Shown: positions 33,135 to 44,839, counted from the first letter of the stretch. The stretch: 64,000 bases of DNA from Flaccisagitta enflata (GCA_965153355.1 OZ231126.1:71052001-71116000); one strand, 5' to 3'. The notes: generated by a model from the letters alone, not told the origin. Numbers and translations are program-made.

Positions 33135-33327
33135 TCACAACTCTTAACCCCGCTTTGTCTGTTAGTTGGTCTGTCAGTCGGTCAGTCAGTCGGTCCCCAT
33201 TTTACTTTTATGGCGTTTTTGAGCTTTTTTATCTCTTTGCCCATGCCAAAATGATCTAGTGATCTTTTCTATCACTGCCCCTACCCACCCACATGCGACC
33301 GGGGTAGCTGTGTACTCGGCCTTGTTT
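33135..33327 (+). mobile_element. Family-1 short element, head lost
   Basis: TTAACCCCGCTTTGTCTG, a GGTCAGTCAGTCGG tract, CCCATGCCAAAATGATCTAG, then CCCACATGCGACCGGGGTAGCTGTGTACTCGGCCTTG. The hairpin head is degraded. Confidence 0.7.
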
Positions 33328-33399
33328 CGTTATTGGTCATCGTCTTAAACATGATGAACGATGATCGCGAAATCAGCTGTGACTTTGGATCAAAGTCAG

Positions 33400-33595
33400 A
33401 ATCACTATGAACCAACTTAGTTCATGGTTGGTAAGCATTAGTGTTTGCTAAGTTAGTTTTGCTAAATGGAAAACTAGGAGTGATGCGCGTAGTAACCAGT
33501 CAGTTAGGGCTCACAAGGCCTTCTTCCATATTTTTAGTTTGGGTATAGTGAGGGATGTTGTTCCACCCGTCATACAAGGGATCCTCTGTTATCTA
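33400..33595 (+). mobile_element. Family-4 repeat copy
   Basis: GGAAAACTAGGAGTGATGCGCGTAGTAACCAGTCAGTTAGGGCTCACAAGGCC and GATGTTGTTCCACCCGTCATAC, in the same order as at 11020. Confidence 0.65.
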
Positions 33596-33682
33596 TCGAT
33601 CACTCAGGGTAGTCTTTTCCAGTACTAAAACAACAACGTGAGGTTTGAGAGAAATCTTCGGTTTCAATTTTTCTTTCCTTCG

Positions 33683-33718
33683 TTTGTTTGTTTGTTTGTT
33701 TGTTTGTTTGTTTGTTTG

Positions 33719-33804
<86 letters not shown>

Positions 33805-33805
33805 T
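33683..33805 (+). repeat. (TTTG)n-(TTTC)n compound microsatellite
   Basis: About ten TTTG units run into about nineteen TTTC units. It is followed at once by TTTTTGGGCAGCGGCCCC, a family-3 end in reverse. Confidence 0.95.
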
Positions 33806-34035
33806 TTGGGCAGCGGCCCCGTAGAGATTGATGGCCTATGTTTTCACTCATATGGGGAATTTTCCCTGAAATCCTAGTGTCAAGTTCCAAATTTTAGTCT
33901 CGAGGCCCATGAATGAAAAGCAAACTTTTTCCGTCTCATAGAAAATTCCAACCTTATTTTAAGACCCCTTGATTTGACCAATGACAGAGTCGAAATGCGG
34001 TTCAGCGGTAATCGGAGAGTGAAGGATTGAATGAA

Positions 34036-34157
<122 letters not shown>

Positions 34158-34371
34158 CACGCAAATATAACAGGTGAGTAATTTCCGATCGATTCTGTTT
34201 TCAATCTCGGTTTGAATGATTAGTTGAGGAACGAGACAGGAGAGAGACAAGAAGAGGGAGAAGAGAGGGGTCTCGAGAAAGAGAAGAAGAGGGGAAGAAT
34301 GGGCTCTTCCCTCGTGGTGATCACGCGGCTCAATTATTCCCTCTCGTTCACCCACGCCTGCCCTCTTTTCC

Positions 34372-34446
34372 TCTTCTTCTTCTTCTTCTTCTTCTTCTTC
34401 TTCTTCTTCTTCTTCTTCTTCTTCTTCTTCTTCTTCTTCTTCTTCT
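34372..34446 (+). repeat. (CTT)n microsatellite
   Basis: About 25 CTT units, preceded on the same strand by a purine-rich GAGAAGAGG stretch (34225-34300). Confidence 0.95.
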
Positions 34447-34543
34447 CCTTTTTCTTTCGCGTCTTCTTCTATTTCTTCTTCGGTGCTCCACTCTACACAG
34501 ACATTCACATCTTTTTATTTAATCACCATGGACCAACTCATGG

Positions 34544-34574
<31 letters not shown>

Positions 34575-34977
34575 TGAGTCTTATGCCAAGGTTCTAATCG
34601 AGGCATACTTTTGAGTTCGAACAAGAGTCAAATGCCTTTCAATGAATGAAGGAGATTTTTTTCCACCTGCTCCCATTACAATGGACGTGAGAAAAATGTA
34701 TAATATTCTTTTTACTTTTCTAGTTAAAAAGTTAACATAACCTCACTTTTATTCAACATTGAGTTTATACTAGTATCCTTCGATCCCTCAATCCGAGTTC
34801 CATTTCTCAAGTCAGAACAATGGAAACTATTCATAAATTCACCATTTTTCACAGCTGATTGTGCCGTCATCGCCTTCATCGATAAAAATTATCAATCATC
34901 GATCATCGCCAGCAGACACAGCCAAGCTAATAACCCACAAGTATTTTGACTATGGAAAAATATGTGGCAAAAGTAAT

Positions 34978-34980
34978 TAT

Positions 34981-35037
<57 letters not shown>

Positions 35038-35052
35038 AATAACAATAACAAT

Positions 35053-35127
<75 letters not shown>

Positions 35128-35131
35128 AACA
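34978..35131 (+). repeat. (AAC)n microsatellite with AAT interruptions
   Basis: About 50 units with an AATAATAACAAT patch in the middle. Confidence 0.95.
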
Positions 35132-35345
35132 ACGTTATCACGTACTACCTTTGGTTATATTTCATGGGAAACTGTTAGTAATGTGTGTATGGACTAGTCA
35201 GTGAGGGTTTCAAGGCCCTCTTCCATTTATTTCGGTTTCAGTTATCATGGAAAACCTGCAAATTATCCTCTTTGTGTACTAAACAAAAACAATTATACGT
35301 AAAACATGTGATCTAGATTTGAATTCCCAAGCTTTTTCATCGGCA

Positions 35346-35346
<1 letters not shown>

Positions 35347-35432
<86 letters not shown>
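35347..35432 (+). repeat. (AC)n microsatellite
   Basis: About 43 AC units. Confidence 0.97.
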
Positions 35433-35437
<5 letters not shown>

Positions 35438-35611
35438 ATAATCACAATTCACAATTTTCGACCCTTTGAAATCAAACTCCAACAGTTTTTACTCAATCAG
35501 TATGAATAGACCTGTTCCTTTTTTCTTTTTTTTTTGACGAGTTTTTACTGGACTTAGTTTGGGAAACTCTTCACAACATTCACTAGCTATTCCTTAAACA
35601 AGCCCAGACGG

Positions 35612-35850
35612 GAAACTTGAGGCTTCATCTGCATGATATCATAAGATGCCTAATGGACGGACGGACAGACAGACAGACACACAGACAGACAGACAGACTG
35701 ACAGACAGATGGACGGATGTATGGACAGATGGATGGATAGAAGGACGGACGGACGGACGGACGGACGGATGGACGGACGGACGGACGGATGGACGGACGG
35801 ATGGACCAACCGACCGACCGACAGACCCTCTTATAGACATGCGATGACAC
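35612..35850 (+). mobile_element. Family-2 element with long GGAC tract
   Basis: GAGGCTTCATCTGCATGATATC, GATGCCTAATGGACGGACGG and about 40 GGAC/AGAC/GGAT units are followed by GACCCTCTTATAGACATGCGATG. The 5' block recurs twice at 55640 and 55810. The 3' block is the inverted form of the head at 53783. Confidence 0.65.
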
Positions 35851-35928
35851 ATCTATGGAGGCGTTTTACGATTTCTTGCATCGCAAATCATGTTTGAGAT
35901 AGACAAATTGATTCATTCTTGGTGATTC

Positions 35929-36108
<180 letters not shown>

Positions 36109-36269
36109 AAATACGAGTAGTAAAAAATCGTCGGCACTTTTAAAAAGTCAGGCAGACAGACAGACAAATGTTTTTTTCGAAAAGACATTTGGAATAGGTT
36201 TTTACTTTTTCAAGTTTCTTCTCTAACATGCAGTGTCATAAGAAATGCAATAAAAAGTTTTTTCAAAGG

Positions 36270-36338
36270 ACTTTGTGACAGACCGACTGACAGACCAACC
36301 GAAAAGTCGCTTATAGAGTCGCGTAGCACGCGACTAAA
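36270..36338 (-). mobile_element. Family-1 head fragment
   Basis: On the minus strand: AGTCGCGTGCTACGCGACT (perfect 8 bp stem), CTATAAGCGACTTTTCGG, then a GGTCTGTC tract. Tail not found, so the copy is truncated. Confidence 0.65.
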
Positions 36339-36439
36339 AATTTGGCTACTTTTCTATTACCTAAAAGGACAGGTTATATAACATATCAGGGGTGAGAATC
36401 TAGGCTCAAGAAGGTCGTCTATTGTCTGAAAGGGCTAAA

Positions 36440-36660
36440 ATCATTTGGGCAGGAGCAGTGAGACCAAACACCGCAAATACGTAATAGCAGCCCAAAGGCA
36501 GTAAGTGGTCAGCGGTCCCGTGCCCTGCTTGAGTTGTATGTGATTTAGGTTAAATGGGAGCACGGCAGCGGCTCCGAAGGGGTCGAAGTCCTGTAGAACA
36601 CTGGGGGAATCTGTCCGTCCATCTGTCCGTCCTTCTGTCTGCCTTCCTTCTCTCCAGGAT
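36440..36660 (-). mobile_element. Family-3 repeat copy
   Basis: Read on the minus strand it has GACAGATTCCCCCAGTGTTCTACAGGAC, TTCGACCCCTTCGGAGCCGCTGCC, CCTAAATCACATACAACTCAAGC and GGGCACGGGACCGCTGACCAC..TGCC. The order matches 48490-49200. Confidence 0.7.
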
Positions 36661-36765
36661 GCCTTATTATTTGAACTCTCATTAAATGAATATTTGTATT
36701 TTTTTTTTGTAATAGAATAATTGATTCATTCGAATAAGAATTGTGAGTCATCAATCATCAACCTC

Positions 36766-37155
<390 letters not shown>

Positions 37156-37207
37156 TTGGTGTCGTTGATGTTCTCCTTACATTTTCAGATAAGGCTGACC
37201 AATGACT

Positions 37208-37341
37208 TTTTAGGTGCGGCAAAGCACCTCTATAACTGGCTGTGTCTGTCGGTTGGTCTGTTGGTTGGTCGGTCGGTCGGGTAGCGCATTCGTTCGACGA
37301 TCCACACATTGCACCTTATTGGCCTACTTGGCCTTGTTTTT
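37208..37341 (+). mobile_element. Family-2/1 variant element with different hairpin head
   Basis: Head TTAGGTGCGGCAAAGCACCT forms a 6 bp stem that differs in sequence from the family-1 stem. It is followed by CTATAACTGGCTGTGTCTG, a GGTTGGTC tract and an end in TACTTGGCCTTGTTTT. Block order matches family 1. Confidence 0.65.
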
Positions 37342-37449
37342 CTATTTTTCTTATCATCGATATTTTCGATGATGAAAAGTACCGATGATTCTCCCTCTCC
37401 TTTCATTGTCCTGCTTTGCATGGTTGTGAATCAGAATGGGGAAAGCAGG

Positions 37450-37773
37450 GTAACGGCCCAAAAGGGGACAAAGTCCAGTAGAACACAGGGGATTTTCGTT
37501 CGTTTTTTACGTCCGTCCGCCCTCAGGCCCTCTCAGCCCTGAAATCTGCCCTCTCAGGCCTGAAATCTGCCCTCTCAGGTTTTGAATCTGCGAGGAAAGA
37601 TTTAAGGCCTAAGAGGACTTATTTCAGGTCTAAGAGGGCAGATTAAAGGCCTGAGAAGGCAGATTTCAGGCCTGGGAGGGCAGATTTCAGGCCTGTGCAG
37701 GCTGAATGAACGGATAAACGAACAGAAGTCCCCTGTGTTCTAAAGGACTTCGTCCCCTTTGGGGCCGCTGCCC
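37450..37773. mobile_element. Family-3 foldback copy
   Basis: Left end GGCCCAAAAGGGGACAAAGTCC and GTAGAACACAGGGGA are the reverse complement of right end TCCCCTGTGTTCT..GGACTTCGTCCCCTTTGGGGCC. The interior is an array of about 20 bp clauses (CTCAGGCCTGAAATCTGCCCT and its complement), also arranged as an inverted pair. Confidence 0.75.
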
Positions 37774-37866
37774 AAAAATGGAATGAAATGGCATGATGGG
37801 ACAAAAATCAGAATTCCGTTTCAGGCGGATTTCCGATCTTCTTGGGATGTATCTGCATTTACTTCT

Positions 37867-37873
37867 TTCTTAT

Positions 37874-37904
<31 letters not shown>

Positions 37905-37940
37905 ATCCTTCTTCCTTTCTTTAATTCTTTCTTTCTTTTT
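37867..37940 (+). repeat. (CTTT)n microsatellite
   Basis: CTTT repeats with ATCC/AATT breaks, directly upstream of a family-1 head. Confidence 0.9.
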
Positions 37941-38266
37941 ATTCGCGTGCACACGACTCCACACCCCGCTTTTCCGTCGGTCGGTTGGTTGGTTGGTCGG
38001 TTGGTCCCATATCACTTTTTAATCACTTTTATTTCTTTAAGTCATTTTTAGTCATTCTAAGTAATTTGAAGGCATTCTAAGTCAATCTAAGTCATTTTAA
38101 GTCATCTTAAGTCATTCTAAGTCATTTTTGGTCATTAGATGATTTTGTCATTTTAAGTCATTCGAAGTTTTCAAGTCATTCTCAGGCATTAAGTCATTTT
38201 AAGTCATTCTAAGTCATTCTAAGTCAGTATGTCTCGCACGCGACTTATAGGAGCTGGCCTTGTTTT
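37941..38266 (+). mobile_element. Family-1 element with private TAAGTCATT array
   Basis: Head ATTCGCGTGCACACGACTCCACACCCCGC, GGTTGGTC tract, then about 18 clauses of AAGTCATTCTAAGTCATTTT, tail CGCACGCGACTTATAGGAGCTGGCCTTG. The copy at 58911 holds the same clause type. Confidence 0.8.
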
Positions 38267-38356
38267 CTTTCTTTCTATCTCTCATTTTTCTTTCTTTCCT
38301 TCTTTTTATTTTTCTATCTTTCTTTCTTCCTTTCTTTTTTTCGTTTTTTTTTTTTC

Positions 38357-38413
<57 letters not shown>
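38357..38413 (+). repeat. (GA)n microsatellite
   Basis: About 28 GA units. Confidence 0.95.
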
Positions 38414-38415
<2 letters not shown>

Positions 38416-38512
38416 GGTGGCGGAGAGAGAGGCGGAGAATCATAAAAACATGCACGGCAATCAAAAAATCATGCACGCAAATTGAGAAATCATCTTTTCG
38501 CGTCTTGCGCGT

Positions 38513-38570
38513 CGTTGACACGTTCCCGCGCCTATGTGGAGGACGTACCGCGCGCGGGAACGTGTCAACG
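38513..38570. repeat. Perfect 19 bp inverted repeat
   Basis: CGTTGACACGTTCCCGCGC at 38513-38531 is exactly the reverse complement of 38552-38570, with a 20 nt spacer. The stem is GC-rich and precedes the CCT/CCG tract. Confidence 0.9.
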
Positions 38571-38604
38571 GCGTAAGGATGAGGGTCACCCAGACTCTCC
38601 TCAA

Positions 38605-38818
38605 CCTCTTTTCCTCCTCCTCCTCCTCCGCCGCCGCCGCCTCCTCCTCCTCCCCCACAACCACCGCCGCCTTCTCCTCCCCCGCCGCCTCCTCCTCCTC
38701 CTCCATCGCTGCCGCCGCCGCCTCCTCCTCCTCCTCCGCCGCCGCCGCCGCCGCCGCCTCCTCCTCCTCCTCCTCCTCCTCCCTACCACCGCCGCCGCCG
38801 CCGCCGCCGCCGCCTCCT
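38605..38818 (+). repeat. CCT/CCG low-complexity tract
   Basis: Blocks of CCT alternate with blocks of CCG. Serine/alanine/proline frames here are artefacts. Confidence 0.92.
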
Positions 38819-38971
38819 CTCCTTGAATTTTTTTTAATTATTTTTTTAATTCATTTCAAATACTTTTTTTAGATTTTCTTTTTCTTTTTTCTTTTTTTAT
38901 TTCTTTTATTTGATTTCTTTTAAATTTGACCCTTTTTTTGATATTTTATAAAATTTGATTTTTTTTGTAAA

Positions 38972-39258
38972 GGAGGCGGCGGCGGCAGAAGTTGGGGAGG
39001 AGGAGGAGGCGGAGGCGGCGGCGATAGCAGAGTGGGAAGAGGAGGAGGAGGAGGATGAGGAGAGGAGGCGGCGGTGGAGGAGGAGGAGGTAAGAGGCGGC
39101 GGCGGCGGCGGTAGCGGAGGAGGAGGAGGTGACAGAGGTGGAGGAGGCGGCGGCGGCGGAGAAGGACAAGGAGAGGAGGCGGCGGAGGCGGCGGCGGCGG
39201 CGGAGGAGGAGAGGAGGAGCAGCAGCAGCAGCAGGAGGAGGAGGCGGCGGCGGCGTTA
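38972..39258 (+). repeat. GGA/GGC low-complexity tract, inverted partner
   Basis: Essentially the complement in composition and block pattern of 38605-38818, separated by about 150 bp of T-rich sequence. Together they can form a long GC-rich hairpin. Confidence 0.88.
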
Positions 39259-39606
39259 AGGAGATAGCAGCAGCTGAAAGTAATCTCTACAATGAAAATA
39301 CCCATGATACAAAACAAATGGAGGAGGCGGCGGCGGGAGATTGAGGTCATGTAGACAGAGTTGTTATAGCAGAGGCAGAGGCGGCGGTGGAGGCAGTGGC
39401 AGCAGCACTAACAACTATCTAAGTAGGGTCAATATTGTAGAAGAAGAAAGGGGTGGTTGAGTAGTGGGAAAGGGGGTGGTGAGTGATTGAGATCATGTTA
39501 GCAATTGGATCTCAGGCAGAGGCAGTGGCAATAGCCCTCATAAGATGGTATTTTCAATGGGCTGGGGCTATGGGCAGGGTCATTTCAGCCCACTGGTTGT
39601 CACTAC

Positions 39607-42190
39607 CTCGACTTCTTTGATCAAAAGGGATGCTTTGCCTCTGGGAAAGCAAACTGTCACATCACCTTCAGAAGTAAAGTTGATGAAATCTCGATCCATT
39701 TGCATCATTACCAGAGTCTTTCCTGTCCCGTAACTCCCCTGAACAATCCACTTGATCCTTTGTCTCTGAATGAAAGCTTCTTTTGCCTCATCAAGAATCT
39801 GTCGTTGTTCTTTCGTCCAAATACAGATCCCACTTGGGCCCCATTCCTGAACCTCGATTTTCTTGTGAATGAGAACATCTGCGTTTTCAAGGTTCTGCAA
39901 AAGATATAATTTTGCTGTAAACCTCTGTAAACTGCTTTCTTCATTTGTGTTGCACTGGGATGAACAAACTGATAGTATATCTTCAATATCCTTTTGCAAA
40001 TTGCCATTGTGCAACTTTTCATCAGGGAAATTGGCATGATATATCAGACCCCTATCATGTTCTTGAGTACTTGAAGGGAGACAGTTTTTGCCTCCCAATG
40101 TCACGCAGATGACGTGGAGTTTATTTCCATCGATGCAAATGTCTTCGATTTTGGTAGCTAAACTGATTATGTTCAAAGGATCGTATGAGGTGTCTTCATG
40201 ACCACAAAAATGCAAGTGGTCGTGTTGTTCAGTAATGTACTCTTCCACATCTCTCTCTTTACAGTCGTTGAATGAAAATATGACGACACCTATTGACTGG
40301 AGAACTAAAACCAAATCAAATACTTCATTCCAGCAGTCAGAAAGAGCGTCAATGGCAGATTTTGGCAAGTTTCCATTTCCCGTGGTTGCGCGAGACAATG
40401 CCTGTGCAAAATTTGCCTTGTTTAGATTACTGATGACGGCGATGCGACCTTCGCCCCATTTCTCACTCCCTGGTGGATCCTGGAGCAGTCCAACAACTGT
40501 ATCAACCACTTTCTGCTTTTTGAGCAGAAAATTGTATTCTTTACAATGTTCCTCATTTTCTAATAAGTTTGCTCTGGTCGCCAAAGCGTACAGATTTGGC
40601 AAATCAGGAAACTGCTGAACTTTGCCATGCTTCCAATTGGGAAAAAGTTGCTCCAAAACATTGACAATTCTTTCGTCGTCGATGGCTAGTTGTTCTTCAC
40701 TTCCGGGAACATGAAATTTTAGTGAGAGAGATGTTTTCACTAGTTCGCTCTGCCATTTATCAACCTCATGCTGACAATTACTCGTCAAAAGCGAGTAGAG
40801 GGCGTTTGCCTCCACGTTTTCCAGGACTGTTTCAATTTTGGCAAGATTATCAATCAACAATCCCTTGAAGCCTCTTTCTTCAAAAATTTTCAAAGCAGAA
40901 TCGTGAAATTGTACAGATTTACGCGGGGAACCCTCCATGTTCAGGACGACAGTTTCGTATTTTTCACTGATTCGAAACAATATCTTGCCCCTCAACTTTT
41001 CTATGGATATAGCTGTAAGAGGTGGAAGCGTTTCCTTTTCAACCATTGTATTTCCTTGGCTATGTAATTCAAAAACTAGATATTTATGAAAAATTCCGAG
41101 ATTTTTCTGATGCTTTATGGGTCGCGCTATTTCCCCGAGTGGTCCCAGCAATGCCAACGGCTTCGTGTAATGGTCCCACTTAACAATCAATTGGTTCTTG
41201 GTGAGCAGCTTTATTGCAGCCTTCCATGAGAAGACATCATCAAATGCTCTTGAATGTGGAAGGTCTTCGTCATCATTGTCATGTTTGTCAACTGCGGCGT
41301 CATTCTTTATCATGCGATAATCGTATATCACATAGGAGCCGAAGGGATACTCATCTGAGCGACAACAATCACTTCGACCCAATGCATTTACAGCAAAGAC
41401 CCTAAATGTAAAGACAAAACCACTTTCTAGGTAAAGGTTTGCTATGAATGTATTCACAACGTTGTTGATATGCTCCCATTTAGCGCCATTTCTCCTTTGC
41501 CAAATTTCATAATGGAGTACAGACGCACCACCATCAAAATCAGGCTTGATCCATTTTAATGAGAAACAATTTGCGCCATCACTTGGGCTTAGAATCAGCT
41601 TCTTGGGAGGTTCTGAAATGTGAGCTTTTAGTTTAGAAAAAGTGGCGTTTTTGCTTTGATCTCCATTTCTGTTCATGGCTGCCACTACAAACACTAATTC
41701 TTTCCCATTGGCTACACCGGAAATACAGCACTGAGTTTCCTTAGTTTTTTCTACAAAAATCCACTTTACTGCCCTATTCACTTTGTACTTCACTATATAG
41801 CTCAATGAGTCATCTCCTCAATCATAACATGGCCTTTCCCAACTTAACAAAATCGATGATCCAACTACTTCTGTCACTTCCAATCCCAAGGGACTTCCCG
41901 GAGCCTCCAGGATGTATGAAGGTTGGGATTTAAGTGCGGGCCCACAACCCTTTGGGTTACAAGCAGTCACCTCAAATGTAAAACGAGATGTTCTTGGTAA
42001 AGAGGGGATGTTGAACTTGGTTTGTGTGCTATCAGTATATTTTTCTCCAAATTCCTTCCACACTTCTTCAATCTTTTCATAGTAGCCTGTAACCTGGTAA
42101 TGGGTCATCTCAACTCCATCATCTGGCGGTCTCCATTGAAGCTCAATGAAGCTCTTTCTGTCCACTTTGCCAAGTGAACATGATTATGCT
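39607..42190 (-). pseudogene. FN3-SF1 NTPase gene, N-terminal large exon with in-frame TGA
   Basis: One minus-strand frame runs from near 42190 (acceptor-like TTATTTTAG near 42185, or AAAG|TGG near 42166) to a donor-like GAG|GTAGTG at about 39607-39602. It encodes three fibronectin-III domains: ELQWRPPDDG..YQVTGYY, SILLSWERPCYD..SYIVKYKV and FSLKWIKPDFDGG..YEIW. A roughly 400-residue unrecognised region follows, then ICIWTKEQRQILDEAKEAF and Walker A GSYGTGKTLVMM. A single TGA at 41820-41818 sits where a glycine of the D-G-G turn of FN3 domain 2 is expected (GAT TGA GGA). The frame is otherwise open for about 115 codons before and 740 after. Walker B is not seen here and would be in a later exon. 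Motifs V and VI appear on the same strand at 24501-16074. Role unknown; FN3 plus NTPase suggests an ATP-dependent sensor or effector, which is inference. Confidence 0.75.
41818..41820 (-). other. In-frame TGA within FN3 domain 2
   Basis: Frame before and after is identical (next ATG at 41805 is 12 bases on). One G-to-T change from GGA would explain it. Confidence 0.8.
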
Positions 42191-42307
42191 AAAATAATCG
42201 AAAATTTTTGGCTCTTCTTGTCATATTAAATGTATGGTTTTCCTCATATGTGATGTTTATTTCGCCTTTTTTGAATTTAATTGCCCATACAAAAGATGCC
42301 GTCGTTG

Positions 42308-42892
42308 AGATGAAATCGATACTAAAGGCCTCACATCTGCTGATTAAAGGTCACTTGTTTGGAAGCTCCAGTGACACAGGGCAAGGATATTTGATGTTGT
42401 AGGAAAGGATAAATGCTAACAAAGATGTAAAGCTCATTTATGATTTTTTTTCCTCAGTTTTGAAGAGTAGGGCGGGTCAATAAACTATGGTAAAGTATTT
42501 TGGACGGAATTCTGAGAATACCCTGTCAAATATGGGTTGAAATGCCTCAAGAAGGACTAGGTTGGGCTGAGTTTCAAGTTTTTTAAGTTTTTTTCTCCAT
42601 TCTTGAGACTGTGTCTATAGGTTGTCATTGAAGATTGGTCACTTAAGTGACGAATCTGAACCCAAAACCCCGGCAACAATGCCTGAAACCCTCCAAATCC
42701 CTTTTATCTTATATCTTTTTTGCTCTAGCATGTATCTGACACAAATAAGGCCAGAATTTGCACATTCCTCAATATTGAGATGATATAGCTTGTTTTTCTT
42801 ACAGCAGACATGTCAATCATGATATTAGACAAGATTTTTCATGAGTTTTTAACCTTTGATAAAAAATGTAAACTGATCAAGACTCCCTGAAT
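42308..42892 (+). repeat. Direct duplication, copy 1
   Basis: About 585 bp nearly identical to 43097-43697. It lacks a 20 bp segment (AGTGCGCCCTCTGAGCGAAA) present in copy 2. It lies just 5' of the FN3 gene piece. Confidence 0.92.
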
Positions 42893-43096
42893 TAGGTCTG
42901 AAATCAGTCTCAAGGTTGAAAAATCAAGCCGCGCAGCTAAAAATTGTGGGTCAGTAGGGGGTCATGGTTGGAATTGAGGTGATAAAGTCTGGAATAAATC
43001 CTTTTCTAATCAACAATCGACCTTGTTTGAGTTGATTTCTATTCATAATGATGGCCTAATTGACAAAACGTGCAACTTCTGTTCATTTGTTTATGA

Positions 43097-43697
43097 GATA
43101 AAATCGATACTAAAAAGTGCGCCCTCTGAGCGAAAGGCCTCACATCTGCTGATTAAAGGTCACTTGTTTGGAAGCTCCAGTGACACAGGGCAAGGATATT
43201 TGATGTTGTAGGAAAGGATAAATGCTAACAAAGATGTAAAGCTCATTTATGATTTTTTTTCCTCAGTTTTGAAGAGTAGGGCGGGTCAATACACTACGGT
43301 AAAGTATTTTGGACGGAATTCTGAGAATACCCTGTCAAATATGGGTTAAAATGCCTCAAGAAGGACTAGGTTGGGCTGAGTTTCAAGTTTTTAAGTTTTT
43401 TTCTCCATTCTTGAGACTGTATCTATAGGTTGACATTGAAGATTGGTCACTTAAGTGATGAATCTGAACCAAAAACCCCGGCAACAATGCCTGAAACCCT
43501 CCAAATCTCTTTTATTTTATATCTTTTTTGCTCTAGCATGTATCTGACACAAATAAGCCCAGAATTTGCACATTCCTCAATATTGAGATGATATAGCTTG
43601 TTTTTCTTACAGCAGACATGTCAATCATGATATTAGACAAGATTTTTCATGAGTTTTTAACCTTTGATAAAAAATGTAAACTGATCAAGACTCCCTA
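43097..43697 (+). repeat. Direct duplication, copy 2
   Basis: Same sequence with a handful of substitutions. The offset from copy 1 is about 790 bp. Short open frames sharing ASHLLIKGHLFGSSSDTGQG come from the duplicated segment and are not recognised as protein. Confidence 0.92.
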
Positions 43698-43699
43698 GT

Positions 43700-44170
43700 A
43701 ATGAGGGCAGATTTGAACCTGAGAGGGTCATTTTGAGGGCTGAATTGAGACAGATTTTAGGTTTGAGAGGTCTGATTTCAGGCCTGAAAGGGTTGATTTT
43801 GGGCTTGATAAGGCTGATCTAGTACCTTAATGGGCTGAATTCAGGATCTAGAAGGGCTGATTTTAGGCCTGAGAGGGGTGATTTTGGGTCTGAGAGGGCT
43901 GACTTGGGGCCTGAGAGGGCTGCTTTGGGGTCTGAGAGGGCTATTTTGGGGCCTGAGAAGGGCCTTGGGGGGGAACATACGGATGTACGGACATACGGAC
44001 GTACGGACGTCTGGAAATTCACCCCTATGTCCTACAGGACATCGGCCCTTTGGGGCCGCTGCCCAAAAAGGGCCGAATATTTTGGCTGAAAAATCCACCA
44101 AACCAGATTTGGCCCAAACTAGTCATCCAAGGATCGCACATGGTCAGCGGTACCCGATGCCCTGCTGGGA
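43700..44170 (+). mobile_element. Family-3 copy with GGCCTGAGAGGGCTGA array
   Basis: About ten clauses of roughly 21 bp (GGCCTGAGAGGGCTGATTTT and variants), a CGGACGTACGGAC tract, ATGTCCTACAGGACATCGGCCC, TTTGGGGCCGCTGCCC, and closing GGTCAGCGGTACCCGATGCCCTGC. Confidence 0.75.
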
Positions 44171-44830
44171 GTGATCCAGTGAAGAAGTGGAGTGAGAGCT
44201 GAAATGAGAGCTAAAATGCTCAAGATCACTCAACCAGACCATCAGCTATGCTCACTGACATGCTTTCTTGTATTATATGCTCCCATCAAAACATTTATTC
44301 ATCCCATTAAAAATCAGAGAAAAAAAGACTAAATTAGCTAAGTGAGCTGAAATTCTTAAAAACACCCTCACAGATGAGCAGTTATGCTCACTGATATGCT
44401 GTTTTGTATCTGCTTTTTTAAACGTGTATCAAAATGTCTGTTCATTTATCACATTTAAAATAAAAAAGAAGAAACTGAGCTCAATGAGCTAAATGAGCTA
44501 GAATCCAAAGATCCTCTCACAGATGAGCAGCTATGCTCATAAACATGTTTTCTTGTATTTGCATGCTCAAACAAACATAAATACACTCCTTTTTTGATCT
44601 TACTCAAAATTTAAAAAAAAATCGAAAAAAATGGAATTTGCAATTTTCATAAATAAAGCTTTAAAAAATCATAACGCAAAAAATATTTGTCATAGAGCAT
44701 TCTGCTTGGCGCCAAATGAAAGAAAATTATTGAATTTACTTACCCTATTAATTTCATTGGAGGGCTCATTCAGTCAATCGAGAGCCACAACTTTCTCATA
44801 AGAAAATGAAAACCCTGTTTCGAAGACTGA
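44171..44830. repeat. Degenerate tandem clauses with CAGCTATGCTCACTGA
   Basis: About 130-150 bp clauses recur three times (near 44225, 44375, 44520), each with GATGAGCAGCTATGCTCA and TGTTTTCTTGTAT. No gene. Confidence 0.6.
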
Positions 44831-44839
44831 CTTCGACTT

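Noticed and set aside
41818-41820. Selenocysteine codon
   Set aside because: The site corresponds to a structural glycine in an FN3 turn, and no SECIS-type element was recognised; a point mutation is simpler.
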